A stretch of DNA of 64,000 nt from Ruminococcaceae bacterium AB4001. GTDB taxonomy: Bacteria > Bacillota > Clostridia > Saccharofermentanales > Saccharofermentanaceae. The DNA is taken from assembly GCA_000621765.1 (NCBI GenBank), contig JHXJ01000008.1, positions 61,305 to 125,304 of the forward strand, written 5' to 3'. Position numbers and translations under genes: made by a program. Every line of letters begins with the position of its first letter. The stretch's first letter is position 1. The notes beneath the pieces were generated by a model. It did no database searches. It worked only from the letters and a program-made list of their open reading frames with translations, and was not told the origin of the DNA. This document shows, piece by piece, positions 35,425 to 44,322 of this stretch.

Positions 35425-37362
35425 TCAAATCAAATAATTGGTTGAGCCGTCAATAATAATATTGTTGCATTCGTAGTCCTCGGCTGTTTCCTGGTCTTCG
35501 GCATTTTTGACCGGCCATGCCAGAAGCGGAATCTCCTGTTCGCTGATCAGCTTGACCAAGTTCTCATTTCCGAGGTAATTTACATCGCAGCTGATAAAAT
35601 CGGGTGAAACGATATCTGTATATGAGGCGTTTTTATGCCACTCATAAAACTCTTCGCCGACAATGTCCTTAATGTCTTCAAAGTCTTTAGTGATTACTCC
35701 GCAGGGGATCAGGCAGTCCATTTTTTTGACTTCGCTGAGGATCTTCGGATTTGCACAGTGGATCGCGAATCCGATACCTTCGGGTCCGTATTTCATCTGC
35801 AGGCTGCTTGCATAACGTTTTGAATACTCACGAAGCGCAGATACGATACTGCCTACATAATCTTTGATATCATCGGTGAGTTCTTTTTCAATTGTCTTGA
35901 TTTCAATAAGAAGAGGGACTTTTCCAGCGACGAGATCAAGAAAATCTTCAAATGTATACAGCCTGTCCGTATCTTTGGCTTTACGGTTGAGCCTGTTGAT
36001 GTCGGATTTCTTTAATTCCGACAACTTGCAGTTAAAGCCGTACTCGGAAATATCGTAATCGTCTCTGGCAACAAGAATGGTTCCGTCCTTGAGTCTTAAC
36101 AGATCAACTTCCATCGGGAAACCGAGCCTTATGCATTCTTCATATGCTCCTTTTGTATGTGGACGAAGTTCGTTATTAATAACTCCTCTATGGATTATGT
36201 GTTTGTCGCTGTCCAGGAGGAATGAGATATCAAGGTGTTCGTCTATGCGGACAGAATAATTATTCCTGATGTTGCGCACATTATCTGCGAAGAAATCATA
36301 CATATCACGTGTTTCGGGGTTAGACTCCAGCAGGTACATTGAAGGTCTGTTGCTGTCATTGTTGATGACAGCTGAGTACAGATCCACTTTGATATAGTTG
36401 TTTTCATTATCCTTATGTCTTGTCATTAAGACACCGTAAGGAAGTGCAATGCCTGTGAGATAGACATTTATCCTTGCATTGGGATTATTCTTTTTAAACT
36501 CGAACAGCTTGTTAAGATTATGAAGGATGATATCATCCTTATCCAGGACGATCCCGTCAGGGTACATCTTATACAGGGCAGCATCATTTGCCGCTGTGCT
36601 GTGAGGGTCAGTCAGAATGACGTCGGCTTCGATGTCGCCTTTTTTCAGATGATATGCGAACCAGTGTTTCAGACGGTCTGTCTCATTATATATGGATGCG
36701 ACATCCATTCCTGTAATAAACGTACTTGCAGCATAATTCAACAGAGTTATCTTATGCACATCAAACAGGAGTTCATAGAAAGGGAACATCTTTGTATCTT
36801 CAGTCTCTCTCTTTTTGCTGAGGAAAACATTTGGGGTTATCCCGCTGTAGATATCGGACATTCCTCTTACATCGTGATCTTTCTTAATGATAGTATTTGA
36901 TATCTGTGCCATGATATCGTTTTCTGATTCCGGTGTGTAATCCCGTATGACCGATTGATCGATGGCTGTAAACTCATTGCCAAAGACTTTTCTTAAAAAG
37001 TCTCTGTCTCTCTTAAATCCCGGGAAAACGATGCGGATAAAGCGGCAGCCTACTTTTAAAGCTTCCACGATCTCATGATATGTAACCGAATAACTGTCAG
37101 GCTTATCGTTTGCCTCATCCCAGAAATCATCAAAATAACCCTGGGTAAGAGGCATGACAAAGTATTTTACGTTTTTCATGATGTCCGGAATGTCCTTGAT
37201 AAAGTCATGTCCGAGCTCGGCTGATTCTTCCGAGAAATAAACATCTCCATAAACACTTTCATAAAGGGGATCTTCTCTGAGATATTCATATAATCTTTTT
37301 GCAAAGGCCATGCCTTCCGTGCCACCGCGATAACTGATAAAAATGCGCCAGTTGTGTTCCAT
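35425..37362 (-). CDS. TIR domain - unknown domain - GDPD-like phosphodiesterase fusion
   Basis: 645 residues, no signal peptide or membrane segment. Residues ~4-150 look like a TIR domain: RIFISYRGG at the first strand, VYFSEES, YFVMPLTQGYFDDFW, and a glutamate in SVTYHEIVEAL (Glu97) where bacterial TIR NADases place the catalytic Glu. Residues ~195-380 are a domain I do not recognise (LTDPHSTAANDAALYKMYP, YLTGIALPYGVLMTRH). Residues ~388-640 resemble glycerophosphodiester phosphodiesterase: IIHRG (His391, Arg392), MEVDLL (Glu418, Asp420), LLIEIKT (Glu487), LLAWPVKNAED near the end. The second catalytic histidine of that family, expected in an HD pair after the metal ligands, is replaced by Arg433-Asp434, so activity is uncertain. 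GGGAGG precedes the ATG and a TATAAT -10 box lies at 37399-37394. Followed by tagD. Confidence 0.75.
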   Translation of the reverse strand: MEHNWRIFISYRGGTEGMAFAKRLYEYLREDPLYESVYGDVYFSEESAELGHDFIKDIPDIMKNVKYFVMPLTQGYFDDFWDEANDKPDSYSVTYHEIVEALKVGCRFIRIVFPGFKRDRDFLRKVFGNEFTAIDQSVIRDYTPESENDIMAQISNTIIKKDHDVRGMSDIYSGITPNVFLSKKRETEDTKMFPFYELLFDVHKITLLNYAASTFITGMDVASIYNETDRLKHWFAYHLKKGDIEADVILTDPHSTAANDAALYKMYPDGIVLDKDDIILHNLNKLFEFKKNNPNARINVYLTGIALPYGVLMTRHKDNENNYIKVDLYSAVINNDSNRPSMYLLESNPETRDMYDFFADNVRNIRNNYSVRIDEHLDISFLLDSDKHIIHRGVINNELRPHTKGAYEECIRLGFPMEVDLLRLKDGTILVARDDYDISEYGFNCKLSELKKSDINRLNRKAKDTDRLYTFEDFLDLVAGKVPLLIEIKTIEKELTDDIKDYVGSIVSALREYSKRYASSLQMKYGPEGIGFAIHCANPKILSEVKKMDCLIPCGVITKDFEDIKDIVGEEFYEWHKNASYTDIVSPDFISCDVNYLGNENLVKLISEQEIPLLAWPVKNAEDQETAEDYECNNIIIDGSTNYLI

Positions 37363-37467
37363 ATGTGTGCCTCCCGGAGAAGTATTTAAAAGTATTATAC
37401 ACCCGTCAGAGTCAATGAATTATGCCTTTTGCGAATGCCTGAAGGTATCAGAATGATATCTATATGC

Positions 37468-37505
37468 AAAAAACAAGAGGAGCCTGAAACAAGTCAGGGC
37501 TCCTC
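37468..37505 (-). terminator. intrinsic terminator after the esterase-GH43 gene (minus strand)
   Basis: GAGGAGCC (37477-37484) with GGCTCCTC (37498-37505); on the minus strand TTGTTTTTTG follows. On the plus strand CCCGTTTTTA follows, so it may also act the other way. Confidence 0.85.
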
Positions 37506-37513
37506 CCGTTTTT

Positions 37514-37537
37514 AATACTAATTCGGGAATTAGTATT
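37514..37537. repeat. perfect inverted repeat downstream of the esterase-GH43 gene
   Basis: AATACTAATTC and GAATTAGTATT (11 bases each, 2-base loop) lie between the stop codon and the terminator. Purpose unknown; mRNA 3' stabilisation or a protein site are possible. Confidence 0.6.
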
Positions 37538-37553
37538 GTTGGCATTGGTTGCA

Positions 37554-40526
37554 TTAATGCAGGAATTCGAAACTTAAGAGCGATACGTTTCCGACACCTC
37601 TGAATGTGAGATAGAGAGGATAGACTCCGTCGGGAACAGTAAACTTGGCTATTTGATCTCCCCAGACAGTGCAGAAGTCGACGTCTGTTGTCGCGAGCAC
37701 ATCTCCGTCAAATGAAGTCCTTATCTCGAATGTGCCCTTGCCGTAACCTCTTGTCGTGATCCTTAAGCCTTTGACGTCTTTAAGGTCAAAATACTTGAAT
37801 CCGACCGTTGTGCCGTCGTAGATGGATCTGACATAAGAAGGTCCCTTTTCGCCTTCGTAAACATCCATGGAAATGTTGGCTGCATGTAATTCTCCGACGT
37901 ACATCTTATTCCTGTCATCAAAGATGTTGCATGCGATATGTGCAGGGTATTCGCATGTATCCTTCAGCGGGCCGCCGTTAAGACCGCATGATGTGATCTC
38001 AACCTGGCTGATCATGCCGTTCTCATCGAACGAGATCTTTTCTGCGCAGCCCTGACGTGAATACCAGTCATTGTTTGTCTGTCTGTGATAGAAGATGTAC
38101 CATTCGCCTTCTATCTCTACAATGCTTCCGTGGTTGTTAGCGCCGAACGCAGCAGGCTTATCTGCAGGCTTATATGTGCCGATACCTATATCGCAGTTGC
38201 TTACGATGACACCGCCATACCTGAAGGGTCCCCAAGGATCTGTCGCATAGGCGTAGCAGAGCTCATGCATAACCTGGGATGAATAGATTAGGTAGAAGAT
38301 ACCGTTTCTCTCCCTGATGGAAGGAGCTTCGAAGAATGCGTGTCCTTCGAATTCGGTTCCCTCACTGTATTGTGTTGAAGGTATTACGAATTCAGGAGCC
38401 CGCTTGATCGTGAGCATATCCTTATCAAGCACTGTCAGCATACAGCCGTGACGTGATTTATCACCCTGTCCGCAGAATCCGGTAAACATGTAAGTTGTAT
38501 CACCGATAGTAAGAACGCCCGGATCAAACTGCTGTTCGTCGCCTTCCTTTTTACCGAGAAGAGTACCGTCTTCGTAGTGAACATTGCCGATAAATTCGAA
38601 CTTGCCTGAAGGTGTATCACAAACTGCAACGGAGATAACGCTGTCATTATCAAGTGCATAGAACAGATAGTATCTGCCGTCAGGTCCGATCGTCATGTCA
38701 GGTGCATACAGGCATCCGCGGTTATCCTGGTTGGCCGGATCGTCCGTTCTCTTAAAGATGACGCCTTCGTATGTCCAGTTGCCGAGATCGTCGACGGGTG
38801 CTGACCAGGTAACATAATCACCGAGGCAGAATGCGTGGCCGTTGAAGAAGTCATGTGAACCATAGACATATACTCTGTTGTTGAAAACATAAGGCTCTCC
38901 GTCAGGGATGAATTCCCAGTTGGGGAGGTAAGGGTTGAATGCCTGCTTCTTCGGAACTTCATAGAGTTCTACGCGCGGAATGGATGTGCTCTCTTTTGAA
39001 GTGGTAACGCCTGTAGAAGCTTCTTTGAGGCGATCGGTGATAAAGGTCAGGAAAGGTGATTCAGGTGAATCTTCCTGAACTGCCGTTTTCGCGCCCTGTG
39101 CAGTGAAATGCATCTCATTCTGTGACTTAGGCGTATATGGTTTCCAGAGAGGGAGCGCGGTGCCGTCTACATCGTTGCCGTTCGGGTCGCTGCTCTTTAT
39201 GAAGTTGGTGAAGTATGTGCTTATCTGTCTTGCGAGGTCGAAGTGTCTTCCAACGAACGGCCTCCAGCATTCTCCGAGATTATCGAAGAAGAACCAGAGG
39301 TCTACCGAGTGGAATGTTCCGGGGTTGTCTTCGCCCGGAATGTCAGGTTCAAAACTGTAGTAGTAGCAGTCTTCTTCACAGAAGGAGAACGCCGCCTTTA
39401 CCGCGCACTCGATAGCGCGTACGGGCGCATACATATTTCCATTGTGTCTGCGCGCTTCGGGGAATGAAAGAAATTCATCAGCTTTATCACCGAAGAACTG
39501 TCTTGCTTTTGTTTCGAATTCCTCTTCAGACTCTGCCATTATGAAGCAGGGGAATTCATCGAAAGTGTTTCCTGACATCAGCGGGACGTGAGCGTGTTTT
39601 CCCGTGGCAAACAGCTTGAACGGATTATCTTTCATGAAAACATTATCGATCATGGGAGTGAAGAAAAAGTTTTCTGTCTCCCTGAACTTCGCATATGTAT
39701 CGCGGATAAATGACGCGTCGAGTTTTCTTGCTTCTTCGACTGTCTTTACGCCGAGTTTCTCGAAAAACTTTTCGCCGTATGAGCAAGCTTCATCAATGTT
39801 CTTTGGAGCAATGACGGTGTCAGGAACATAAGGGAACATGATCATTCCCGAAAGAATTACTGCCTTCTGATAATATCCGATGCTCATCTCGGAGGTGAGG
39901 TGATTCAGTACGCTTCCACCGCCTGCTGACTGGCCTGCGATCGTAATGTTAGCCGGATCGCCGCCGAATGAAGCGATGTTTCTGTTGACCCACTTAAGTC
40001 CTGCAAGTTGGTCGAGCATACCGAAGTTTGAGGGTGCTTCGGGTGATTCAGCGAAAAGATCAGGATGCGCGAGGAAACCCAGCGCTCCGAGTCTGTAATT
40101 TACGGTTACAACTACGATTCCTTTTTTCGCAAGGTTCTCACCGTTGAATTCCATCTCGGCGGTATAGCCCCACTGGAATCCGCCTCCGAAGAACCATACG
40201 AGGACCGGAAGCTTTTCATCACTGCTCTTTGCGGGCGTCCAGACATTAAGGTAAAGGCAGTCCTCATCGATCTCGATGTCGGGATCTACATGCCACTCAC
40301 GGCAATAGATATCAGTGCCGACTCCGGGCTGATCCTGAACTGAAATGGGAGCGAACTTGTACGCATCGTAGATTCCGTCCCAGTCCTTGCAGGGCTGCGG
40401 AGCTTTCCAGCGGTTTTCGCCGACCGGCGGTGCAGCGAACGGAATGCCTTTAAAAACGGAGATGCGTGTATTGTTTCCGGACAAGCCTCTTACCAGGCCG
40501 TTCTCGGTCTTAACGATCTTCAACAT
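37554..40526 (-). CDS. carboxylesterase - glycoside hydrolase family 43 - CBM6-like fusion enzyme
   Basis: 990 residues from the ATG at 40526; an in-frame GTG at 40535 is less likely because GAGGTG is placed for the ATG. Residues ~1-500 are a type-B carboxylesterase: EDCLYLNVWTP, oxyanion FFGGGF, nucleophile GQSAGG (Ser ~200), His ~406 in GTFHSVD. Residues ~535-840 are a GH43 five-bladed propeller with Asp ~542 (IPDGEP), Asp ~610 (YAPDM) and Glu ~733 (FFEAPSI), the usual catalytic triad. The last ~130 residues resemble a CBM6 beta-sandwich. There is no signal peptide, so it probably acts in the cytoplasm on imported, acylated arabino- or xylo-oligosaccharides. Exact substrate is inferred. Confidence 0.87.
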   Translation of the reverse strand: MLKIVKTENGLVRGLSGNNTRISVFKGIPFAAPPVGENRWKAPQPCKDWDGIYDAYKFAPISVQDQPGVGTDIYCREWHVDPDIEIDEDCLYLNVWTPAKSSDEKLPVLVWFFGGGFQWGYTAEMEFNGENLAKKGIVVVTVNYRLGALGFLAHPDLFAESPEAPSNFGMLDQLAGLKWVNRNIASFGGDPANITIAGQSAGGGSVLNHLTSEMSIGYYQKAVILSGMIMFPYVPDTVIAPKNIDEACSYGEKFFEKLGVKTVEEARKLDASFIRDTYAKFRETENFFFTPMIDNVFMKDNPFKLFATGKHAHVPLMSGNTFDEFPCFIMAESEEEFETKARQFFGDKADEFLSFPEARRHNGNMYAPVRAIECAVKAAFSFCEEDCYYYSFEPDIPGEDNPGTFHSVDLWFFFDNLGECWRPFVGRHFDLARQISTYFTNFIKSSDPNGNDVDGTALPLWKPYTPKSQNEMHFTAQGAKTAVQEDSPESPFLTFITDRLKEASTGVTTSKESTSIPRVELYEVPKKQAFNPYLPNWEFIPDGEPYVFNNRVYVYGSHDFFNGHAFCLGDYVTWSAPVDDLGNWTYEGVIFKRTDDPANQDNRGCLYAPDMTIGPDGRYYLFYALDNDSVISVAVCDTPSGKFEFIGNVHYEDGTLLGKKEGDEQQFDPGVLTIGDTTYMFTGFCGQGDKSRHGCMLTVLDKDMLTIKRAPEFVIPSTQYSEGTEFEGHAFFEAPSIRERNGIFYLIYSSQVMHELCYAYATDPWGPFRYGGVIVSNCDIGIGTYKPADKPAAFGANNHGSIVEIEGEWYIFYHRQTNNDWYSRQGCAEKISFDENGMISQVEITSCGLNGGPLKDTCEYPAHIACNIFDDRNKMYVGELHAANISMDVYEGEKGPSYVRSIYDGTTVGFKYFDLKDVKGLRITTRGYGKGTFEIRTSFDGDVLATTDVDFCTVWGDQIAKFTVPDGVYPLYLTFRGVGNVSLLSFEFLH

Positions 40527-40560
40527 AGGGAACACCTCATTTATTGTGTGGATATGTTAA

Positions 40561-40589
40561 ATGTTAAAGAAACATAACTTTATATTCAA
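40561..40589 (-). promoter_or_regulatory. promoter of the esterase-GH43 gene
   Basis: On the minus strand TTGAAT (40589-40584), 17 bases, TAACAT (40566-40561). The leader would be about 30 nt. Confidence 0.5.
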
Positions 40590-40721
40590 CGGGATGAATT
40601 GCAGATAAACCCCGAATAAATCCATTATTTTGGCCCGCGCTCTGTTTGCAAAGGTCCGGCATTTTTCTATAATATGTAAAGAATTAATTATTCTTTGGGG
40701 AGTTTCAGAGTAAGGGAACGT

Positions 40722-42485
40722 ATGCTAAAAAAATGGATCAGCAATTATTTCGGCAGGCTTAAACTTAATAAGAAATTCCTTATTATATATATTTTCTGCG
40801 TTATCCTGCCGCTTATCATTACTGACGCTTTCCTGTTCAGATCGGTAGTTAGGACCGAGATGACCAACCAGGAGCACTACAGGGAAAGTGCAATTGAAAC
40901 GTATTCCAACTATCTGGCTGACCTTTTGTCTTATGACGCCAACATGGCTTCCGCAATCGACCTTAACAAAAGCCTTAATACCTTCATCAATACGCCTTAT
41001 AAGGATTCATATGATTACTATTATCAGTATATGATGATGTTCTCCAACTCGTTCTTTACCACGTTGTCGGATCTGAACTGGGACAGAGTCGTTATCTACA
41101 CTGATAACAAGACGATGATGAACGGTAATTATTTTCATCCTCTTAGCGAAGCGGAAAAGGAAGTCTGGTATCAGGGCTTTATCGAAAGAGGAGAAGACGA
41201 AGGCATCTTCGTCTATTACGATCATGATCCTGTAATGAAAACTTTCGACCAGCACCGTTTTATCTATGTCAGAAGGATGACGAGTACAAAATCGATAATT
41301 GATAAGATCGTCACTATCGAGCATAAGCATTCCAGAATAACCAAAGACCTTTACAACCTCTCCGTAAACTGTTCGATGTATCTTTGCAGCGGTGATTATG
41401 TTATTTATTCGAACGATAACGCAGGTATCGGATATCAGGACCTCGTCGAAAAAGCCAACCGCAATCCGTATGCTACGGTCAGGGAATTCAAGATGTACGG
41501 TAACACGTTTACCGTCTATGCATTTACGGAGAAGCTGTCGATCACGAGCGTCATAAAAAATAACATTCCGATAATCCTGATCATGATCTTCTTTACACTG
41601 CTTCTTCCTGTCGTAATTCTCAGGGTTCTGGAACGTTCCATAACAGAAAGAATCAAGACACTCGAGAAAGCTTTCGGTGAAGGTGATAACGATATCCTTC
41701 AGCCGATAAAAGAGATAACGGGTTCTGATGAGATTTCCTCTCTCATGCATAACTACAACAGGATCGTCGACATCAACAAGGAACTTACCCAGACGATCTA
41801 TAAAGACAAGCTCCGTGAGCAGGAAAGTGACATCGCGCGAAAGAATGCCGAACTCCTTGCGCTCCAGAGCCAGATCAACCCGCACTTCCTGTTCAACGCT
41901 TTGGAGAGCATCCGCATGCACAGTATCCTCAAGGGTGAGACGGAGACTGCCGAGATGGTCCAAAGGCTTGCAGTAATGCAGAGACAGAATGTTGAATGGC
42001 ATGAAGATTCTGTCACCATAGAAGAGGAAGAGGAATTCATCGATGCTTATCTGCAGCTTCAGAGTTACAGATTCGGTGACAGGATTTCCTTCAATATCGA
42101 CATCAAGGAAGACTGCAGTAATGTGCTTATCCCCAAACTGACTCTGGTTACATTCGTCGAGAACGCATGCATTCACGGAATAGAGTCCAAATCCTCACAG
42201 GGATGGATCTTTGTAAGGGTATATAAAAACGACGGCCAGCTCATGATCGAAGTCGAAGATACCGGCGATGGAATGGACGAGGAAGAAGTCAGCCTTCTGC
42301 AGGAAAGAATGAATAATGTTACTATTGATACTATAAAGAAAGCAAAGCACGTCGGTATTCTTAATGCTTGTCTCAGGATCAAGATGATGTTCAACAACCA
42401 GGCCAGATTCTCGATAGAGAGCGAAAAGGGCATCGGAACAAGCGTCATCATTATGATACCGGAAGATCTGATCACTACGGCTTAA
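40722..42485 (+). CDS. YesM/LytS-type sensor histidine kinase
   Basis: 587 residues from the ATG at 40722 (AAGGGA upstream; a longer frame begins with TTG at 40695). Membrane segments at about 18-40 and 282-302 flank a large extracytoplasmic sensor. After a HAMP-like segment comes the His_kinase domain with ALQSQINPHFLFNALESIR (phosphorylated His) and an HATPase domain with FVENACIHGIE and DTGDGMD. Kinases of this type pair with AraC-type regulators to control sugar ABC transporters in Firmicutes, exactly the context here. Divergent from the esterase-GH43 gene. Confidence 0.93.
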   Translation: MLKKWISNYFGRLKLNKKFLIIYIFCVILPLIITDAFLFRSVVRTEMTNQEHYRESAIETYSNYLADLLSYDANMASAIDLNKSLNTFINTPYKDSYDYYYQYMMMFSNSFFTTLSDLNWDRVVIYTDNKTMMNGNYFHPLSEAEKEVWYQGFIERGEDEGIFVYYDHDPVMKTFDQHRFIYVRRMTSTKSIIDKIVTIEHKHSRITKDLYNLSVNCSMYLCSGDYVIYSNDNAGIGYQDLVEKANRNPYATVREFKMYGNTFTVYAFTEKLSITSVIKNNIPIILIMIFFTLLLPVVILRVLERSITERIKTLEKAFGEGDNDILQPIKEITGSDEISSLMHNYNRIVDINKELTQTIYKDKLREQESDIARKNAELLALQSQINPHFLFNALESIRMHSILKGETETAEMVQRLAVMQRQNVEWHEDSVTIEEEEEFIDAYLQLQSYRFGDRISFNIDIKEDCSNVLIPKLTLVTFVENACIHGIESKSSQGWIFVRVYKNDGQLMIEVEDTGDGMDEEEVSLLQERMNNVTIDTIKKAKHVGILNACLRIKMMFNNQARFSIESEKGIGTSVIIMIPEDLITTA

Positions 42486-42498
42486 CTCGAGGTGGATT

Positions 42499-44106
42499 AT
42501 GCTAAAAGTAATGCTTGTTGATGACGAACCTTATATCCTTCAGGGACTCCAGGTCATTATCGATTGGGAGGGGGAAGGTTTTGAGATCGCATCAGTCTGC
42601 TCCAATGGAAAAGATGCTTTAAGACATTTGAAAGAAGAACATTTCGATCTCGTGATCTCCGATATCAGAATGCCGGAGATGACAGGCCTTGAACTTCTTG
42701 AGACCGTCAAGAGAGAAAAGATCTCCGACGCGGAGTTTGTTCTCCTTACCGGATACGATGAATTCGCATATACCCAGAAAGCCATAAGAAACGGGTGCTT
42801 TGATTATATTCTCAAGCCTGTTGAGGAAGAGGAACTCATCTCGGTATTGCGCAAGGTCTCTAACAGGAATCAGGAATCCATCGTCCTCCGGAAAGACCGT
42901 GAAAAGATGGAGGATGCTTATCTCGCAAGAGTTATCAGGCATCTTATCAGGGGAAGGTTTACCGAAGAGGAAGTCGATTATCTTAATAAGCATGTCCAGC
43001 TTTCCGGAAAACTAAGGTTCATATATATAGATTTCGTTAACAGGGAATCTGAAGTCGATGAAAGCGATGTTGATGAATACGATCTGAGTGTTGTCCAAAA
43101 GCAGCTATTCAATGCGTGCAGGGAAGTGCTGAAGGAATATGCGAATAATTTCACCATGGATTTCTCATATGATGAGGACAACTACAGTGTCGGTTTTATA
43201 TATTGCGAGACCATGGCCACCATGCGTGACATGAGCGAGGAAGAATTCCTGAATTCGCTGATAAGGAAGATCGAAGTCCTCATTATCAGACCGATCAGGA
43301 TGCTTTGCGGCCAGGTTATATCCGATATCACTGATCTGTCGAGTTCCTACGTAACCTGCAGCAGACTTAAGAGCATTACCGGATTCCATAACACAAAGAA
43401 ACTGTATTTCTATGAAGAAACGGATGAAACGCAGGAATCCAGAAGCGGGATCGTCCTTTGCAAGAACACTATAGACGAGATAATCGATTCCATAGTTAAG
43501 AATGATCAGGCGCTTATTGAGGCAGGCGTAGAGAGATTATATGGCGAACTTCACGGTAAAGAAGGGAATAACAGGGCTTTCGACCTTAACATCAATTATC
43601 TTCTGTTCCAGCTTATCCATCTGGCAAGCGAACTTGATGACACCGTAAACCAGGAGGCGGTTATCCAGTACATTTCCGACCGTGCTTCTGAAGGCGTGTT
43701 CCTCAGAGGAAGCCACCAGCACCTTAAACAGTTCGCCCTGGAATATGCGGCTTACCTTTCTGAACTTAGAAAGAGCATTTCCCACGGATTGCTGGCGGAA
43801 GTCGAAGCCGATATCAAAGAAAACTTCGCTGAGAACATCAGTTTAAAGGATCTCGGAGATAAGTATCATATAAACAGTTCGTATCTGGGACAGATATTCA
43901 GGAAAAAATACGGGACATCTTTTAAGAACTACCTGACAAATTACAGGATCAAAGAAGCGGCCAAGCTGATCATCAATACTGATGAGAAGATAAACAGGAT
44001 CGCGGAGAATGTCGGATATAAGGACAGTGACTATTTTATCCGCAAGTTTATTGAGATCATGGGGTGTACGCCTTCTAAGTACCGTAAGACCAACCGTGGT
44101 TCCTGA
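42499..44106 (+). CDS. YesN-type AraC-family response regulator
   Basis: 535 residues. Receiver domain: MLVDDEPYI, LVISDIRMPEMTG (Asp55), LKPVEEEEL. A middle region of about 260 residues has no recognised fold. The C-terminal ~100 residues are two AraC helix-turn-helix units (ISLKDLGDKYHINSSYLGQIFRKKYG and INRIAENVGYKDSDYFIRKF). It starts 13 bases after the kinase stop. The expected targets are the downstream transporter genes and perhaps the divergent enzyme gene. Confidence 0.94.
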   Translation: MLKVMLVDDEPYILQGLQVIIDWEGEGFEIASVCSNGKDALRHLKEEHFDLVISDIRMPEMTGLELLETVKREKISDAEFVLLTGYDEFAYTQKAIRNGCFDYILKPVEEEELISVLRKVSNRNQESIVLRKDREKMEDAYLARVIRHLIRGRFTEEEVDYLNKHVQLSGKLRFIYIDFVNRESEVDESDVDEYDLSVVQKQLFNACREVLKEYANNFTMDFSYDEDNYSVGFIYCETMATMRDMSEEEFLNSLIRKIEVLIIRPIRMLCGQVISDITDLSSSYVTCSRLKSITGFHNTKKLYFYEETDETQESRSGIVLCKNTIDEIIDSIVKNDQALIEAGVERLYGELHGKEGNNRAFDLNINYLLFQLIHLASELDDTVNQEAVIQYISDRASEGVFLRGSHQHLKQFALEYAAYLSELRKSISHGLLAEVEADIKENFAENISLKDLGDKYHINSSYLGQIFRKKYGTSFKNYLTNYRIKEAAKLIINTDEKINRIAENVGYKDSDYFIRKFIEIMGCTPSKYRKTNRGS

Positions 44107-44127
44107 TAAGTTTTTGCAGCTAATTTA

Positions 44128-44177
44128 GGCGGCTCTCGCTTGTGCAATGTGCACAAACAGGAGCCGCCGTTTTTGTT
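44128..44177 (+). terminator. intrinsic terminator after the YesN-type gene
   Basis: GGCGGCTC (44128-44135) with GAGCCGCC (44161-44168), inner TGTGCA/TGCACA, then GTTTTTGTTT. Confidence 0.92.
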
Positions 44178-44202
44178 TACCAATGTAGAATTTATTGCAT
44201 TT

Positions 44203-44228
44203 TTGTTGAGTTTATCAGTTGTTTAGTT
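44203..44228 (+). promoter_or_regulatory. direct repeats upstream of the binding-protein promoter
   Basis: TTGTTGAGTT (44203-44212) and TTGTTTAGTT (44219-44228), 16 bases apart, end 13 bases before the -35 box. Candidate site for the AraC-type regulator. Confidence 0.35.
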
Positions 44229-44241
44229 AGACTTTTTCGGG

Positions 44242-44270
44242 TTGTGGCAAAAATGGGGCAAACATATAAT
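44242..44270 (+). promoter_or_regulatory. promoter of the sugar ABC transporter operon
   Basis: TTGTGG (44242-44247), 17 bases, perfect TATAAT (44265-44270). The weak -35 box suits an activator-dependent promoter. Confidence 0.6.
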
Positions 44271-44322
44271 CTAAGTGCTAAATACTCGTTTTTAGCGAGA
44301 ATCTAATTCGGGAGGTCTAGTA

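Noticed and set aside
41007..42176. Minus-strand reading frame of 389 codons inside the YesM-type kinase gene
   Set aside because: It is antisense to a clear histidine kinase with all its motifs; the long frame results from the codon bias of the real gene.
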